The position numbers and the translations under genes were made by a program. The notes beneath the pieces are model-generated. The model made no database searches. It saw nothing but the letters and a program-made list of their open reading frames with translations, and was not told the origin of the DNA. A stretch of 64,000 nt of DNA from positions 124,001 to 188,000 of the forward strand of contig JAFISE010000049.1 of assembly GCA_022560025.1 (NCBI GenBank), written 5' to 3'. This stretch comes from Stagonosporopsis chrysanthemi (taxonomy: Eukaryota > Ascomycota > Dothideomycetes > Pleosporales > Didymellaceae). This document shows, in pieces, positions 35,423 to 46,469 of the stretch; position 1 is the first letter of the stretch; every line of letters starts with the position of its first letter.

Positions 35423-36781
35423 CTAATCTCGAGCCTGCTGGCGCAATTCAGCTACCACATCGTATCCATAGCACTCCTGCCTGATATCCTTATCCGTAAT
35501 ACCGTAACTAGTCCAATCTAATAGTGGATCGCCTATTTGTGCTTCCGCAACTGCACCATCGTTCTTTGCAGATTTATCACGTAAAACTCTATCTGCACCT
35601 GGTGGAAGGTGCAAAATTGCTCCAGCGTGCAAGCTTGCATCTCTGATCTTCTCAGCTCTCGGTTTTCGAAGATTTTCAAACAGATTCATCGCAGCCTTCA
35701 ATGACAACCCAGGTTGGTCGGAAATGTGCATGTCTAAGGCTGTCACTAGTGCTGTGGCATCCTCGATTGCAAGCGAGACGCCCATCGAAAGATAGAAAGC
35801 CATTGCATGTGCTGCATCGCCAAGGAGAATAAATCTACCGCTTTGAGACATCCATGTTGGAAGTTTGGCAACCTGGTGAACGGGCCAGTTGGTGATGGGA
35901 CCGGTGCTGAGGTCAATAAGGCGACGTACACACGGATCCAGTTCCTTGTAGTAAGACCGAAGCTCGAACAGATATTGTTCGTGAGTCCAGGTACTTGTGT
36001 CTTGGTCATCTGGGTGCGATAGAACGAGGTTGAGCTTTCCAGAGTCACGGATCATGTATGTCATGACCGATCTGTCGGAGTCGGCCCTGATGTTTGTCAG
36101 TTTACAAACTGAAAATTGACGATAGACAATAGCAAACCAGCAATTTCCAGAATGTTCGCCCACAATCACCTTTGTCAACGGGTCATTCCTTACATCATCC
36201 ACATCGGCCATCAATCTATAAGCCGCCCAACCTGTCTTCTCCAACTCTTGGTCTCGACGTAGTACGTTGCCCACGCTTTTAAGCAGCTGCGTTCGAGCAG
36301 AGCTGTTGATACCATCGCATGCAACAACCAGATCGCCCTGCAGCTTCTCGCCACTCGCCAGTCTGACCCATCCGTCTTCAACAGCATATTCGTGTACGCG
36401 GCTCTTCAGGCGTAGTTCTACGCCTCTCGCCACAACTGCCTCATGCAAAATCCTGTGCAAATCTGCACGATGCACAACAACGTATGGCGCGCCGTACCAT
36501 TCATCGAACTTTTGCATTTCCACTCGATTTAAAATCTCGCCATCAGAACCACGTCGCAGATTCCACGCTTGGGGCAGCGCTGATGCTGCCAGGAGTTGAG
36601 GCTCAAGACCCCATGCTTTGAATTGCCGGGTAGCAATCGGGGTAAGTTGGACACCCGCACCGAGTTCTGCGAGGGCAGAAGCAGCTTCGAGAAGGATAAC
36701 ACGATGCTTTGTGCTGGAGTGGGTGAGAGCGAGCGCTGTTGAGAGCCCCGCCAGGCCGGCGCCTACTATGATAATTTGCAT
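35423..36781 (-). CDS. FAD-dependent monooxygenase, salicylate hydroxylase-like
   Basis: This class A flavoprotein monooxygenase hydroxylates an aromatic ring using NAD(P)H and O2. The N-terminal Rossmann motif is V-G-A-G-L-A-G-L (residues 6-13), the D-G motif is V-V-A-C-D-G-I-N-S-S, and the second FAD motif is L-L-G-D-A-A-H-A-M. The frame is open for 452 codons, but I infer a 51-nt in-frame intron (36137-36087, GTTTGC donor, CTGAC branch, CAG acceptor). Its removal turns an odd insert into C-W-A-D-S-D-R-S-V-M-T-Y-M-I, the family pattern, and leaves 435 residues (exons 36781-36138 and 36086-35423). Salicylate or a related hydroxybenzoate is the likely substrate class. It sits beside an aromatic oxidase and a dead regulator. 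Confidence 0.85.
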   Translation of the reverse strand: MQIIIVGAGLAGLSTALALTHSSTKHRVILLEAASALAELGAGVQLTPIATRQFKAWGLEPQLLAASALPQAWNLRRGSDGEILNRVEMQKFDEWYGAPYVVVHRADLHRILHEAVVARGVELRLKSRVHEYAVEDGWVRLASGEKLQGDLVVACDGINSSARTQLLKSVGNVLRRDQELEKTGWAAYRLMADVDDVRNDPLTKVIVGEHSGNCWFAIVYRQFSVCKLTNIRADSDRSVMTYMIRDSGKLNLVLSHPDDQDTSTWTHEQYLFELRSYYKELDPCVRRLIDLSTGPITNWPVHQVAKLPTWMSQSGRFILLGDAAHAMAFYLSMGVSLAIEDATALVTALDMHISDQPGLSLKAAMNLFENLRKPRAEKIRDASLHAGAILHLPPGADRVLRDKSAKNDGAVAEAQIGDPLLDWTSYGITDKDIRQECYGYDVVAELRQQARD

Positions 36782-37430
36782 AGTTCTATGTCGCGCCTAT
36801 CGACAGCAAGTGTCAATCTCGTGATTCGTAGAGTTTTAGTATGCACTCCGTCTGGTCTGAAGAAGACCCGATGTCAGCAAGACATGTGCTGGCGACAACA
36901 CGCCGAAATTGGCCCACGTTCGGACCGGTGTCATGTAGGATAGGCACAGGTCCATGGACGTGACACAAGATGAGCATCGCGGCAACGGTCGTCCTCCAAG
37001 GTGGCAGACTGCATGTCGAATGGCGAGACTCTTGATGTGCGACTATCTTAGTCGTGTGCTTGACAAATGCTCCCTTTGAGATTTGAATAATGACCTCAAG
37101 CCTGCCTTTCGTCCCTGACGCTAGCCGAATTGGTCCACCCCGCAAATGTGTGGAGATGACGGGCCAACGCCGACCGAGGTCATGTTACCACTTGTGCCGC
37201 TTACACCATGCAGCAGGTCAGGCGTTCACATTGGCATGGCATGGCATGGCATTACTTCGCGCGAGATGGGGCAGAGCCTCAGTCATCTCTTCATCTCCAT
37301 CTCTTGCTTGTACAGTTGACCTCGATCCCTACCTCGGCGTTAAATTAGCACCCATAGCATCTAACGAGCAGCCATCACGGTGCCTGTGTCTGTAGCAGAT
37401 CGTTGACGCCATCACATCGTCAATTTCAGG
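36782..37430. promoter_or_regulatory. Divergent intergenic region, monooxygenase / F-box-like gene
   Basis: 650 bp lie between two divergent start codons and should contain both promoters. It includes a short GGCAT tandem run at about 37233-37252. No specific element is identified. Confidence 0.5.
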
Positions 37431-38478
37431 ATGACGCTCGCAGCGATCGAGCGTTTGCCAGTGGAGCTGTTGCAGCCCATTTTCGCAGCCTCCGGTTACA
37501 ACTACGCTCTCCTTCAAGCATCCGGGGTCTTGGCCACGCAACTGTCAAGCGACTATGTCTATCACAACGTGTGCGACTACTATCTGACGGGATGCTGCGA
37601 TGACTACACCGTGCGTGCTGCAGTACAGTCTGCTATCTTCGCAAGCAGATGGATGACCTGGTCGTTCTTCAAGAGTTGGGTGCTTCGGACATACGGGGTA
37701 AATGGGTGCCTGTGTGGTCTGACACCAGAAGAAGGCTGCTTCGATGCTCAATGGCCCCCAAACTTTGAAGATGCAACTTCCATGGTATTCTCGCGCAGCC
37801 ACCTGCCGCGACTTGCTTTTGTTCGTTGCCGGCTGCCAAGGAAACTGCTTGCTGGCCCATGGACAGAGGGTAAGGTTCAGTTCTTACGCTTCCTACTCTG
37901 GAATACTAGCATGACGGTCGATTGGTGCGACCCAGAAACCAGTCTGGTAGCAAAAGAAGGAAAGCGACAAGCGTTTATAGAGAACAACCTTGAGGCTGTG
38001 GAGCTCTTCAACAGCAATCGCCGGCTCGGCCGGCCGCCAACATTGGAAACGGTATGGTACACCGTCACAGAGGCAAGCTGCAGTCGCTCAATTATCTATG
38101 ACACCTTGCGCAGCGCTTTCAGATGGAGTCCTCCTGCAAGCACGTGGGATTACTCAGCACTGTACCAATGGTGTGATCAGCATATATGGAACAAAGATGC
38201 TAGTGGTGCATGGTTGAGAGGGATTTTGCAAGCCCTTCAGCATGCCGAACTAGGAAATTTTGACAAGAGTGACAACCGAGACTTGTTATTCAGCAAGATT
38301 GTCGAGGGGGCGGTACTCGCTTATGAGGATCAGTTAGAAGACAAGCTCATCAAGAACGAGCTCCCCTGGAACAAGGTAAGCTACAATCCCAACCACCGCT
38401 TTCACAACCGCCGAATACCATCAAGGTACCCCCTTGCTTTTCGTCTCCTCTGCCTCGTTGCAGGCACCTGATTCTTAG
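37431..38478 (+). CDS. Hypothetical protein with F-box-like N-terminus
   Basis: I do not recognise the full protein. The first ~45 residues (LAAIERLPVELLQPIFAASG) match the F-box pattern of substrate adaptors for SCF ubiquitin ligases. The rest is rich in Trp, Tyr, Phe and Cys, with no repeats. The frame runs on to 38471, but a GT-AG intron at 38376-38463 with a good acceptor is likely. It would end the protein with A-P-D-S at a stop at 38478, giving about 319 residues instead of 346. Such F-box-like singletons are common and fast-evolving in Pezizomycotina. The function is unknown. Confidence 0.6.
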
Positions 38479-39395
38479 GTGGGCAGACGACAATCGAAAA
38501 TACTGAGTTTCTCAAGGTCATAGCAACGCGTGGCTGGCTCATCGTGGGCTCTCTCCTACCCAATCATCACCGTGTCGCGCACCAGATCCATTGGACCCAG
38601 GTCATGCAGCAAGCAGGTCCGCGCATGTACTCAGGGCCTAGCTGTCCGCGAAGACTCAGCTGCTGTAGTGGTGACGGAAGAGACATACAGCAAGGACTTG
38701 CATGGCTGAACGTACCCACCTCGTGTTGAGCTTCCCTTTTTGTCTCTAGCAAGATGATTATACACAGAGGAGCTGCTATCGTGCGTTTTCTTGGTTACGG
38801 GCTCTATTGACCATTCACTGACTTCCGATGTAGGAGCGACGTCATATCGGGTGGTTTTACTTGTCACGCCACGACACGCAGAAAAGGGGCGTACATCGTG
38901 TGACCCGTGAAGACCTTGCCGACTTTTGGAAGCATCGCAACGGGCTATACAGAACAGTCACTGGCTCCTGTCGCAATGGTCGTGGTGCTTTTGCGGTTCG
39001 ACTAGAAATGTGGGCTCCCAGTACGGACACCACCAGCGGCTGGAACGGTATGCTTTCGAGATGAATGTCATTTGATTCTTAGCGGGTCTGCACTGTATGT
39101 GTGCATGGGCGGTACTAATTCCGAACTTCGGAACTAGACCCCAGGCCCCACGCTTGCAGACAAGACCATACCAACGAAACAATCGCGACCTTCAAGACTG
39201 AGAACATTCGGGGGGGACGAGAAGCTGTAAAATAATTTCAATCACTCTGCTGTACACTCATCGTGTCACGTGAATACGCGTTCGGTAGGTGATGCCATGA
39301 CATCACCACTTCTAAGGAAAGGCTCAAGGCAAACTTAAACGCGACGCGCCTCGGCTAGCAGCATAAAGAGAATCAATGTCAATGAGTGTGCGCCA
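38479..39395. other. Intergenic
   Basis: No gene is supported. Short frames on both strands have no protein-like pattern. It should contain the methyltransferase promoter. Confidence 0.5.
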
Positions 39396-40358
39396 ATGAT
39401 TATCACGCGCCCCCTACGATCGATAACTGTCACACGGCATCTGCAGTCCCACAACTACTCCTCCATTTTCAACGGTTTCCCAGCAAACTTCTTCGCCGAG
39501 ACCAGCATGAGCTCAAAACAGCCACCGTCCTCAACGTCGTTTCCAGCAACACCATACAAACCACGATACGACAAGTGGCCCTACACCGCCCATGACTTTC
39601 AACGTCAAGACGAGAACGACGATGGCGTATTCTACCGGCAGCCGCGCCTTGTCACGCACATAGATGACCCTGCTATTGAGAGACTGACTGCTTACTACGA
39701 CACTGTACTGCCAAAGAAGGGGAAGATACTAGATATGTGTACGAGCTGGAAGAGCTTCTATCCTTCGTCAATCAAGAGTGCGGTGCAGAAAAACGATGTA
39801 GAAGTGCACGGAGTGGGCTTAAATGCAGAAGAGATGGCGTTGAATGGTCTGTTTCAAGGAGACAAGAGGTGGAGAGTTATGGACCTCAATAAGGCGCCCT
39901 ATGATCCAAGAGCTGGTTGGCCAGAAGAAAAACTCAAGTTCGATGCGGTTACGTGTGTTGTTAGTATCGACTACTTGAACCATCCACTGGAGGTATGCAA
40001 GAATTTGCTAGACGCGGCGAATGAGGGCGCCACGGTACATCTGACGATTAGCAACCGATGTTTTCCTAACAAGATCGTGAGGAGATGGATGATGTTGAAT
40101 GAACAATCGAGGTTAGAATTCGTCGGAGGTAAGTACAAGCTGCACTGCATCCAATACCTGCTGACTGCGTTGATAGATTACCTACACTTTGCCGGCTGGA
40201 GTAAGGTTGAGATTATAGACCTATGCGCTCGAAACGAGAAAGGAGAAAGAATCACCGATGATCATGGGACAATCACGTTGTCTTCTGCGGCTGGCCGGCT
40301 CATGGGCCACCTCGACCCTCTGTGGGTTGTAAGGGCGACTAAAGGAACGACGAAGTAG
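39396..40358 (+). CDS. SAM-dependent methyltransferase-like protein, possibly mitochondrial
   Basis: Two exons (39396-40128, 40177-40358) with a 48-nt in-frame intron give 304 residues; removal restores E-F-V-G-D-Y-L-H-F-A-G-W. The first ~37 residues are rich in Arg, Ser and Thr without acidic residues, like a mitochondrial presequence. The in-frame ATG at 39507 could give a cytosolic form. The Rossmann-type core has I-L-D-M-C-T-S-W (motif I variant), G-V-G-L-N-A-E-E, F-D-A-V-T-C-V-V-S (motif IV region) and T-I-S-N-R-C-F-P. It resembles a family of uncharacterised class I methyltransferases shared with bacteria and plants. The substrate is unknown. It converges on the kinase-like gene, with 168 bp between the stop codons. 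Confidence 0.75.
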   Translation: MIITRPLRSITVTRHLQSHNYSSIFNGFPANFFAETSMSSKQPPSSTSFPATPYKPRYDKWPYTAHDFQRQDENDDGVFYRQPRLVTHIDDPAIERLTAYYDTVLPKKGKILDMCTSWKSFYPSSIKSAVQKNDVEVHGVGLNAEEMALNGLFQGDKRWRVMDLNKAPYDPRAGWPEEKLKFDAVTCVVSIDYLNHPLEVCKNLLDAANEGATVHLTISNRCFPNKIVRRWMMLNEQSRLEFVGGKYKLHCIQYLLTALIDYLHFAGWSKVEIIDLCARNEKGERITDDHGTITLSSAAGRLMGHLDPLWVVRATKGTTK

Positions 40359-40526
40359 TCACGCAACATTACAGCGTTGCGCGGGCTGACTGAGGAATAC
40401 ATAAAGTCACCTAACGATTCTGAATAGACATAGAGGCAGATGAGTAGAACGCTTTCTCGAACACATGCTCTTCTATCGCTGCTTACTGGGATGGGTGCTA
40501 GTATCTGGAACGCTCGGAGCTGCTAG

Positions 40527-41753
40527 CTACCAGCACCCATCATCCGGCATGGCGTTCATGATATCTCCGGCGAGGCCGTCAGTATCTGCCCCCGCCGGTG
40601 AAGCATTCGGCGCTTCAACGTTCGATATGCCCGACACATGCTCCTCTAACCACTTTCCCATCTTCTCAAGACACCACTTGTCAATCCACGGTTCTGTCAT
40701 CTCTCCCCATTCCAACCAATCGGGCCACCAAGACCCGTTCGCTCGCTTCAAAGTCACCTCTTCGCCGGCCTTCACACTCGCATCAAAATCCCCAATCACC
40801 ACCTCTGTCAACACAACACGTCCATATGCATCCCTCTCCTCTTCAAACGTGACAAATACATTCATCGGCCGGAGATCGCAATGCACCAGCCCAAGCTTAT
40901 GCAGATGCCTCATCCCGTTCTCAATGCCCTGCATAAGAAATGGGATATGGTGGGGCTGCAGATACCTCTTCACCCACACGAAGTCGAGCAAGTCCATGCT
41001 ATACCTCTGGTACGCGATGCGTAGCACGCGCTCGCCGCCGCGGAGGCGCTTCGTCTCGACGCCAAGATACCTCGCGAGGTTCGGATGCGGCGTCATGGAG
41101 ATCCACTCGCTGCGCTCGATCTCCTGCGCTGTGCAGCGCGCATGGTTGTCGTCCGTGTACTTGCTGCGCTTGAGCATGGCCTGCTCCTTCACGTACACCG
41201 CCTTGTCCTTGGGGTCGCCGCGGAACAGGGTCATGAAAGGGCGGTACCTCGGGAAGAGGAAGTCGGTAGGGACGTGGGTGAGGTCTGGTAGCGAGGCGAA
41301 CTCGCTACCGTCGCTGTTGCGCCGTGAGACCACAGCCCATTCGCTGGTGCAAATATATCCGTGGAAGAGCATGCCATGGTTGCTTTCTAGGAGGTAGTGG
41401 GTATCTCCGGTTTTCTGATTCAGGCTGCTGAGGACCGTGAAATGCGTGTGGTACAAAGGGATTGCGACGGGCGGACCGGTTCCCCATGAATGCTTGGGGT
41501 CGCGATCAGTGGAGGCGAAGGGATCTTCTAAGGCCTCTTCAGTGGGCCAGTCATCACCACTCCAATTGTCGCCGTGGTCATTGAAGTCCTCTTGCCAGTG
41601 ATTGGAGGGCTCAAAGATAGGCTTTCCTTCCCATCTGGGGTTCCCAACAAAGCTCGTGCTTTTTGCAGGAGTGGTGTTGATCTTCCTGCAGACAGAGTGG
41701 TCGGTTCCCCTGTAGCTAGAGGTCAAGACAGAGTAAATATTCAAAGGAGGCAT
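40527..41753 (-). CDS. Divergent protein kinase-like protein
   Basis: This is a single exon of 408 residues starting at the ATG at 41753; the open frame upstream has no ATG. The N-terminal ~200 residues are of unknown fold. The C-terminal half has kinase landmarks: a catalytic loop H-C-D-L-R-P-M-N (Asp and Asn kept, Arg of HRD changed to Cys), a G-D-F-D-A-S metal-binding segment, and an activation/P+1 region with W-W-P-D-W. The glycine-rich loop and VAIK-like Lys are not clear. It belongs to fungal lineage-specific kinase-like families; activity is uncertain. It neighbours a DUF3669 gene in the same orientation. Confidence 0.7.
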   Translation of the reverse strand: MPPLNIYSVLTSSYRGTDHSVCRKINTTPAKSTSFVGNPRWEGKPIFEPSNHWQEDFNDHGDNWSGDDWPTEEALEDPFASTDRDPKHSWGTGPPVAIPLYHTHFTVLSSLNQKTGDTHYLLESNHGMLFHGYICTSEWAVVSRRNSDGSEFASLPDLTHVPTDFLFPRYRPFMTLFRGDPKDKAVYVKEQAMLKRSKYTDDNHARCTAQEIERSEWISMTPHPNLARYLGVETKRLRGGERVLRIAYQRYSMDLLDFVWVKRYLQPHHIPFLMQGIENGMRHLHKLGLVHCDLRPMNVFVTFEEERDAYGRVVLTEVVIGDFDASVKAGEEVTLKRANGSWWPDWLEWGEMTEPWIDKWCLEKMGKWLEEHVSGISNVEAPNASPAGADTDGLAGDIMNAMPDDGCW

Positions 41754-42685
41754 TGCTACTGTGATAGGATTGGTACGATAGAACCTCGTTCTAATCTTGG
41801 TCCTGTTTGAGGCGATGAATGTGTTGGAATTTGAGTTTTTTTTTGCTTTCGTCAAAGCTGGAATGGCTGATAGTGAATAGTGCAGCAGATGTGGGAGACC
41901 TTAAATACTAGTACTTCACTCATGAAGTTAACATTGTGAAAAATTGTTACACTGTGTGAACACGATACAAACCATGTCTCCGTAAACCATCCTGCGAATT
42001 ATACCAAACAAGGCTGAAATACTGCAAAGGGCCTTGCTTTGCACCCGTACCCATAATCTTTCAATGTCCCGGAGTGCGCCGTTACAGAAACACAGTTTGG
42101 CTACAGGAACATCGCCGACTCTGGAGGGTTATAGAAGTCACAGACTTTTGCGTAAACTGGGTTTAAGCAGATGGGTTGTATTCGATCATTCTTCCTACGA
42201 GCAGAAGCCGGCTGTCTATGAAACGTGAATTGAGACGCTTGCTCTGCGCCTAGCGAGGCAAAAAGCTAAGCACAGATAGCGAGAACCCTATTAGACAGAA
42301 GGTGCAATCCGCATAAAACGCCGGAAGTCCGAATTGTATTTTGTAAGACTCGATCCTGGCAATCAACTTTGGTACTGCGTGACCAACCGTGGTTTGGATA
42401 CGAATTTAACGTCATAATGCTACATTCGAAAACTCAACAGACATTCCGGCAAGTACGGACAAAACGTGTAAGAAAAGAAAAACTTGCACTGGCTAAGCCC
42501 GGTCCCGACATTACTCAGTGTTGGATATAGAATATGCAATGCGCAAGCCGATAGCGTGAAAAGAGGAGATACATGTTCAAGCTTGGAGAATACAAGATTT
42601 CTAGCCTGGATCTCAATTTGATAATGTCTTGATCTGTGTACATACAGAGTACTGTCACTAATAGTGTACATACAGGCTACCTTGA
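41754..42685. other. Intergenic
   Basis: No gene is seen. It should contain the kinase-like gene promoter and the 3' flank of the DUF3669 gene. It is AT-richer than its neighbours. Confidence 0.55.
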
Positions 42686-44083
42686 TCATCCGAATATCAC
42701 AAAACTCCCATCCTCATCTTCTAGCTGTTCCTGAGCCCTCTTCTTCCATTCCTCGATGAAGCGCTTGGGCAGCTCCACGCAAGTTCGCTTCGACTTCAAT
42801 GTCAGTTTATAGTGTCCTTCAATGACGATGCGTGCCGCCTCTAGATACGCATCCTCAAAGATTGTCCAGACCGTGCGCTCCTCCCGACCTGGCCTCACAG
42901 GATTAGGAAAGCGAGGATCGTTTGCGGTAACTGCAGTGACCATCTGCTTGCAGCAGGCTTTCCAGTCGCTGACAAAATTGATTGGGCTGGCCTTATCGAA
43001 GTCTAGCATCCAAAGATGCAAGGGGCGGTGCGTGATGTCACCAGAGGGAGTGATGAGGGGAGTCTGTGACTTCCAGTTTGGCATGACGGTGGGAAGCTCT
43101 CCTGTGGCGGCGGCGCTGCCAAGGACAAATTCTATGTCCATGCCATCAAGTTGCGCGCCCCACTGCACAATCGCGAGTCCGACCGCCATTTCTATCGTGT
43201 ATTGCTTGATGTAGAGACGAATATCGATCAGCTGGTCGAGATAGAGGGGGAAGTTTTCAAGGGTGTCTTGTGGCTGGTTGAACTCTCTAAAGAAGCGGCA
43301 TTGGCCTAGGTAGAGGCGGATGAGACAAGCCTTGTTGCGTGGATTGGTAAGCGCAGTATCGATTGCATTGGATGGGAAATATGCGCGGATGAGAGCCTCC
43401 CGAGCATTCTCTGACAAGGAAGGGATGCGCTGGACGCGGAAGATGTGGCCCCTGTGCTTATCATCGATGCCTTCTTCGGTGTTGATGAAGTGATCGCCAT
43501 GTTTCTGCCACCAGTCGTCCATATCCTCGTCATTGACCTAATCATGCACGCGTGGAACTCGCGGAACCGAGACAGAAGGGAAGCGATTTTCCAGAGCTCT
43601 CTTATACTCCATGACGGCGGTGCAGGCCAGATTAGTCTGCTGGCTATCAGCCCAGACGGAGCTCTTGACCGAGCCTTTCTTGAGCGCAAACTCGGTGCCC
43701 GGAATCTCGAAGACGGTCCCAGCAGAGCCACGTCCAATGACGAGATATGGCACATTGGAAATCATCTTGGCCTCCTCCATGCGCTGTGCAAAGCTGGAAG
43801 TGGTGGTGATCTGTGAGTGGATGCTGAGACTTCGACGCAGCAGGTTAAGGGTTGCGGAATCGACAGTGGAGGCCTTCGACGTCGTGTCGGCTGAAGAGCT
43901 CTCACCTTCTTCGCTCTCGTATTCTTCGCTCTCATCCTCCATGCTCTCACCTTCGTCGCTTTCAGGAATGCTAAGCTCCAGGGCGTGCTCGAGGTGTCGC
44001 GCAATGCGTGCATGTTCTGAAAGACCGCTGTCGTAGTATGCAGCACTTTCCCCGGAGACCTGTCTGTGCTGAGAAAACATCAT
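42686..44083 (-). pseudogene. DUF3669 protein gene interrupted by one in-frame TAG
   Basis: Two open frames, 44083-43541 and 43537-42686, lie in the same reading frame and are separated only by a TAG codon at 43540-43538. Read across the stop, the protein would be about 464 residues. It has an acidic Ser/Glu-rich N-terminus, the V-I-G-R-G-S-A-G-T-V-F motif, V-P-R-V-H-D just before the stop, and the F-R-V-Q-R-I-P and H-L-W-M-L-D-F-D-K-A segments. This is the fungal DUF3669 family. No intron of workable size removes the TAG. The simplest reading is a recent nonsense mutation of a Tyr-type codon, with everything downstream still clean. Readthrough, RNA editing or a sequencing error remain possible. 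Confidence 0.75.
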
Positions 44084-45041
44084 GGGCGGATTTCTGTTTC
44101 CAGAAGATTTGGAGGTCTTCTGATTGCGAGTGTTGAATTGGGTTTGAAAGAAGGAAGATGTGGGAGGAGAATTATTTATAACGGTGAAGTGAAGGTTTGT
44201 GGTTCACCAGACCCTGACCCATGGTCCCTCCTTCTCCCAAACTCGAACTAAGAGCAGTAGGACATGGCTGCAGATATCTTCTTTTTCGATAAAACAGGAG
44301 GGTCATTCTCAAAAGAGCATAGCACATTTCCAATTGAAGAAGAAACTCCACAACATTAGGTCGTCCTGGTCAGCATTCGCACTAAGAAAATAGCCATCTA
44401 CGGCGCGCGTAGAGATTTCGACGTTGAGCCCACGAGGAGAATCCAGGACATGCATACCCTTGTTGGAATGTTCGATACACAACGCTACTCCTGAACATGG
44501 GGTATAGCGTTCAACTGCTCGGTTTCGATTCAAGAACAACACTCACGGCATTTTACGGTCATCTTTGAGTTTACAGACGGAAAAGCGCAGTCATGATTAC
44601 GGAATAGCTGAGTTTTTCGGGTTTTGATTTGGGAGAGCAGAGAAGCAAAGGAAAGCATGGACGGCTCGTTGCTCACTTTTGACATGGAAGAAAAAAGGGT
44701 TTGGTGGTGAGTATGGAGAAAGAGGAACGGAATGTGATAAGACACGCACGCCATGTCTTTCTTTCGGAAACAAAGAGCTCTCCCCGCAGAGCATATGTTC
44801 TTCGGAAGCCGAGTTTTTGGAAAACAGAAGGGGGGAAGACATGTATTGCAAAATACTCCTTTTTAATGGAGAAGAAAATAAGTTGTTGTGAGGAAGAAGT
44901 ATGAAGCAGAAATGGAGTGAATTATATACTCAGGCAACCGAGCATGTGACACATTCAAGTCGAACATGGACTTCATGATTGATTCTCTCCCGACAAGCGC
45001 CTACGGAAAAATGATACTCAGACCAACTACCTGCCACGCAA
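44084..45041. other. Intergenic
   Basis: No gene is recognised. Short frames at 44.5-44.9 kb overlap on both strands and show no family pattern. Confidence 0.55.
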
Positions 45042-46078
45042 TCACGCCTCATCAATAACCTCTTTCAACGCCTTTGCACTCTTCTTCAGCTTCCCCATCT
45101 CCTCCTCATTCAACCCCATCTCCACAGTCCTCACCACACCCTCCCTCCCCAACACGGCGGGCAGACTAAGACAAACACCCAAGTCCTCCTGCCAATGACT
45201 AACCGCCCGTACTTCGCGCTGATCAAACAACAAACTCTGGCAAATACTCTTTACTACCCCACCAATGCCGTAGTTCGTCGCGCCCTTGTTCTCAATAATG
45301 CGCGTCGCTTTGGTGCGCGTATCCTCGGCAATGGCTTCTTTATCGACATTGGCGTTCGGAGGCAGCGCAGAAGTGAGGGGAATGCCGCCAATGGTCACGC
45401 GGCTCCAGGCCACAAACTGCGATTCCCCGTGTTCGCCGAGCACGTAGGCATCGACGCTGCTGGGGCTCACGTTTGCGGCGGCGCCGAGGAGGCCGCACAG
45501 ACGCGCGCTGTCGAGGAAGGTGCCGGAACCGAGGACGCGGGCGCGTGGGAGCTGTGAGTATTGTTGCGCGAAGTGTGTCATGATGTCGACGGGGTTGGCG
45601 ACCAGGAGGAGTGTGGTATGGGAAGCGAAAGGTTGCATGTCCGAGAGGGCGGAGCGGAGGATGGATTTGTTGCGGCCTATTAGGTCGGTTCGGGATTCGC
45701 CTTTGGGAGGTGTTACTATGCCGCAAGTAATGCATGAAGACTGGTCAAGGTACCTTGCTTTTGCTTCGCGCCAGCTGTGAAGACGATGATGTCGCACTGC
45801 CCTGCTTCCTTGTGCGTACCGGCGCGCACGCGTGTGCTGGTGTTACCGTGGAAAGTGGCATCGGACAAATCCTGGACCTGGGCGTCGCGAACTTCCTCTT
45901 TAGGGTCTACCAGGAGGATATCGCCTGCGACTGGGTTCAAGATTAGGGAGTAGGCGATTGTTGCGCCGACATCGCCGGCGCCAATGATGGCGATTGAGGA
46001 GGTGAGCTTGGGGTCTGGCATGTCTGCGGTGAGAGAGTCGAAGATGGTGAGTGTCGTAGATTCGATGCTTGACAACAT
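45042..46078 (-). CDS. L-lactate dehydrogenase
   Basis: This NAD-dependent enzyme interconverts pyruvate and L-lactate. Two exons (46078-45754 and 45700-45042) give 327 residues; the splice restores A-K-Q-K-Q-G-E-S-R. The N-terminal Rossmann motif is I-G-A-G-D-V-G-A-T. The specificity loop carries Gln (the Gln102 equivalent), which favours lactate over malate. Catalytic residues are visible: Arg112 of the loop, Asp172 and Arg175 in F-L-D-S-A-R, and His199 in G-E-H-G. The phrase N-P-V-D-I-M-T is the LDH form. A second in-frame ATG about 20 codons on would give a shorter N-terminus closer to the bacterial length. A role in fermentation under low oxygen is inferred. Confidence 0.92.
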
Positions 46079-46469
46079 GTCAACATCTGTTAAGCTTTCA
46101 TTATTTGTATACAGTACGTCATCATCGTATACGTCATTATGGTAGTGGGTCCTGCATGCAATAGTCTAGACTGCCACTGGGCGCTCCATTCGCAATCGCG
46201 GGGCATGGACTGAAGGCCTACTGTTCTTGTTGTGTATCGCCATCCCTGTGCGTGCGTTGAGCTCCCAAAATAACCTCTCGAGTGTCCTATAGCCTAAGCA
46301 ATTCCTTAGACATACTCCGCGTAGACTACATGTCTCCGTTGTTCGCCTCGTCGCCTCGCAGTTAGTGGCTGCCTTGCTTTGGCCTAGGACGGTTCAGTGT
46401 GGTTCAGCAGGGTAGTGATATGCAAGATCCAGAGTGAGACAGTAAAATTCAACGCAAATTCCAGTACTC
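46079..46469. other. Intergenic, LDH promoter
   Basis: About 390 bp between two minus-strand genes. No other feature is seen. Confidence 0.55.

Noticed and set aside
45042..46078. Malate dehydrogenase as an alternative for the LDH gene
   Set aside because: The specificity loop has Gln, not Arg, and the N-P-V-D motif is the lactate-dehydrogenase form.
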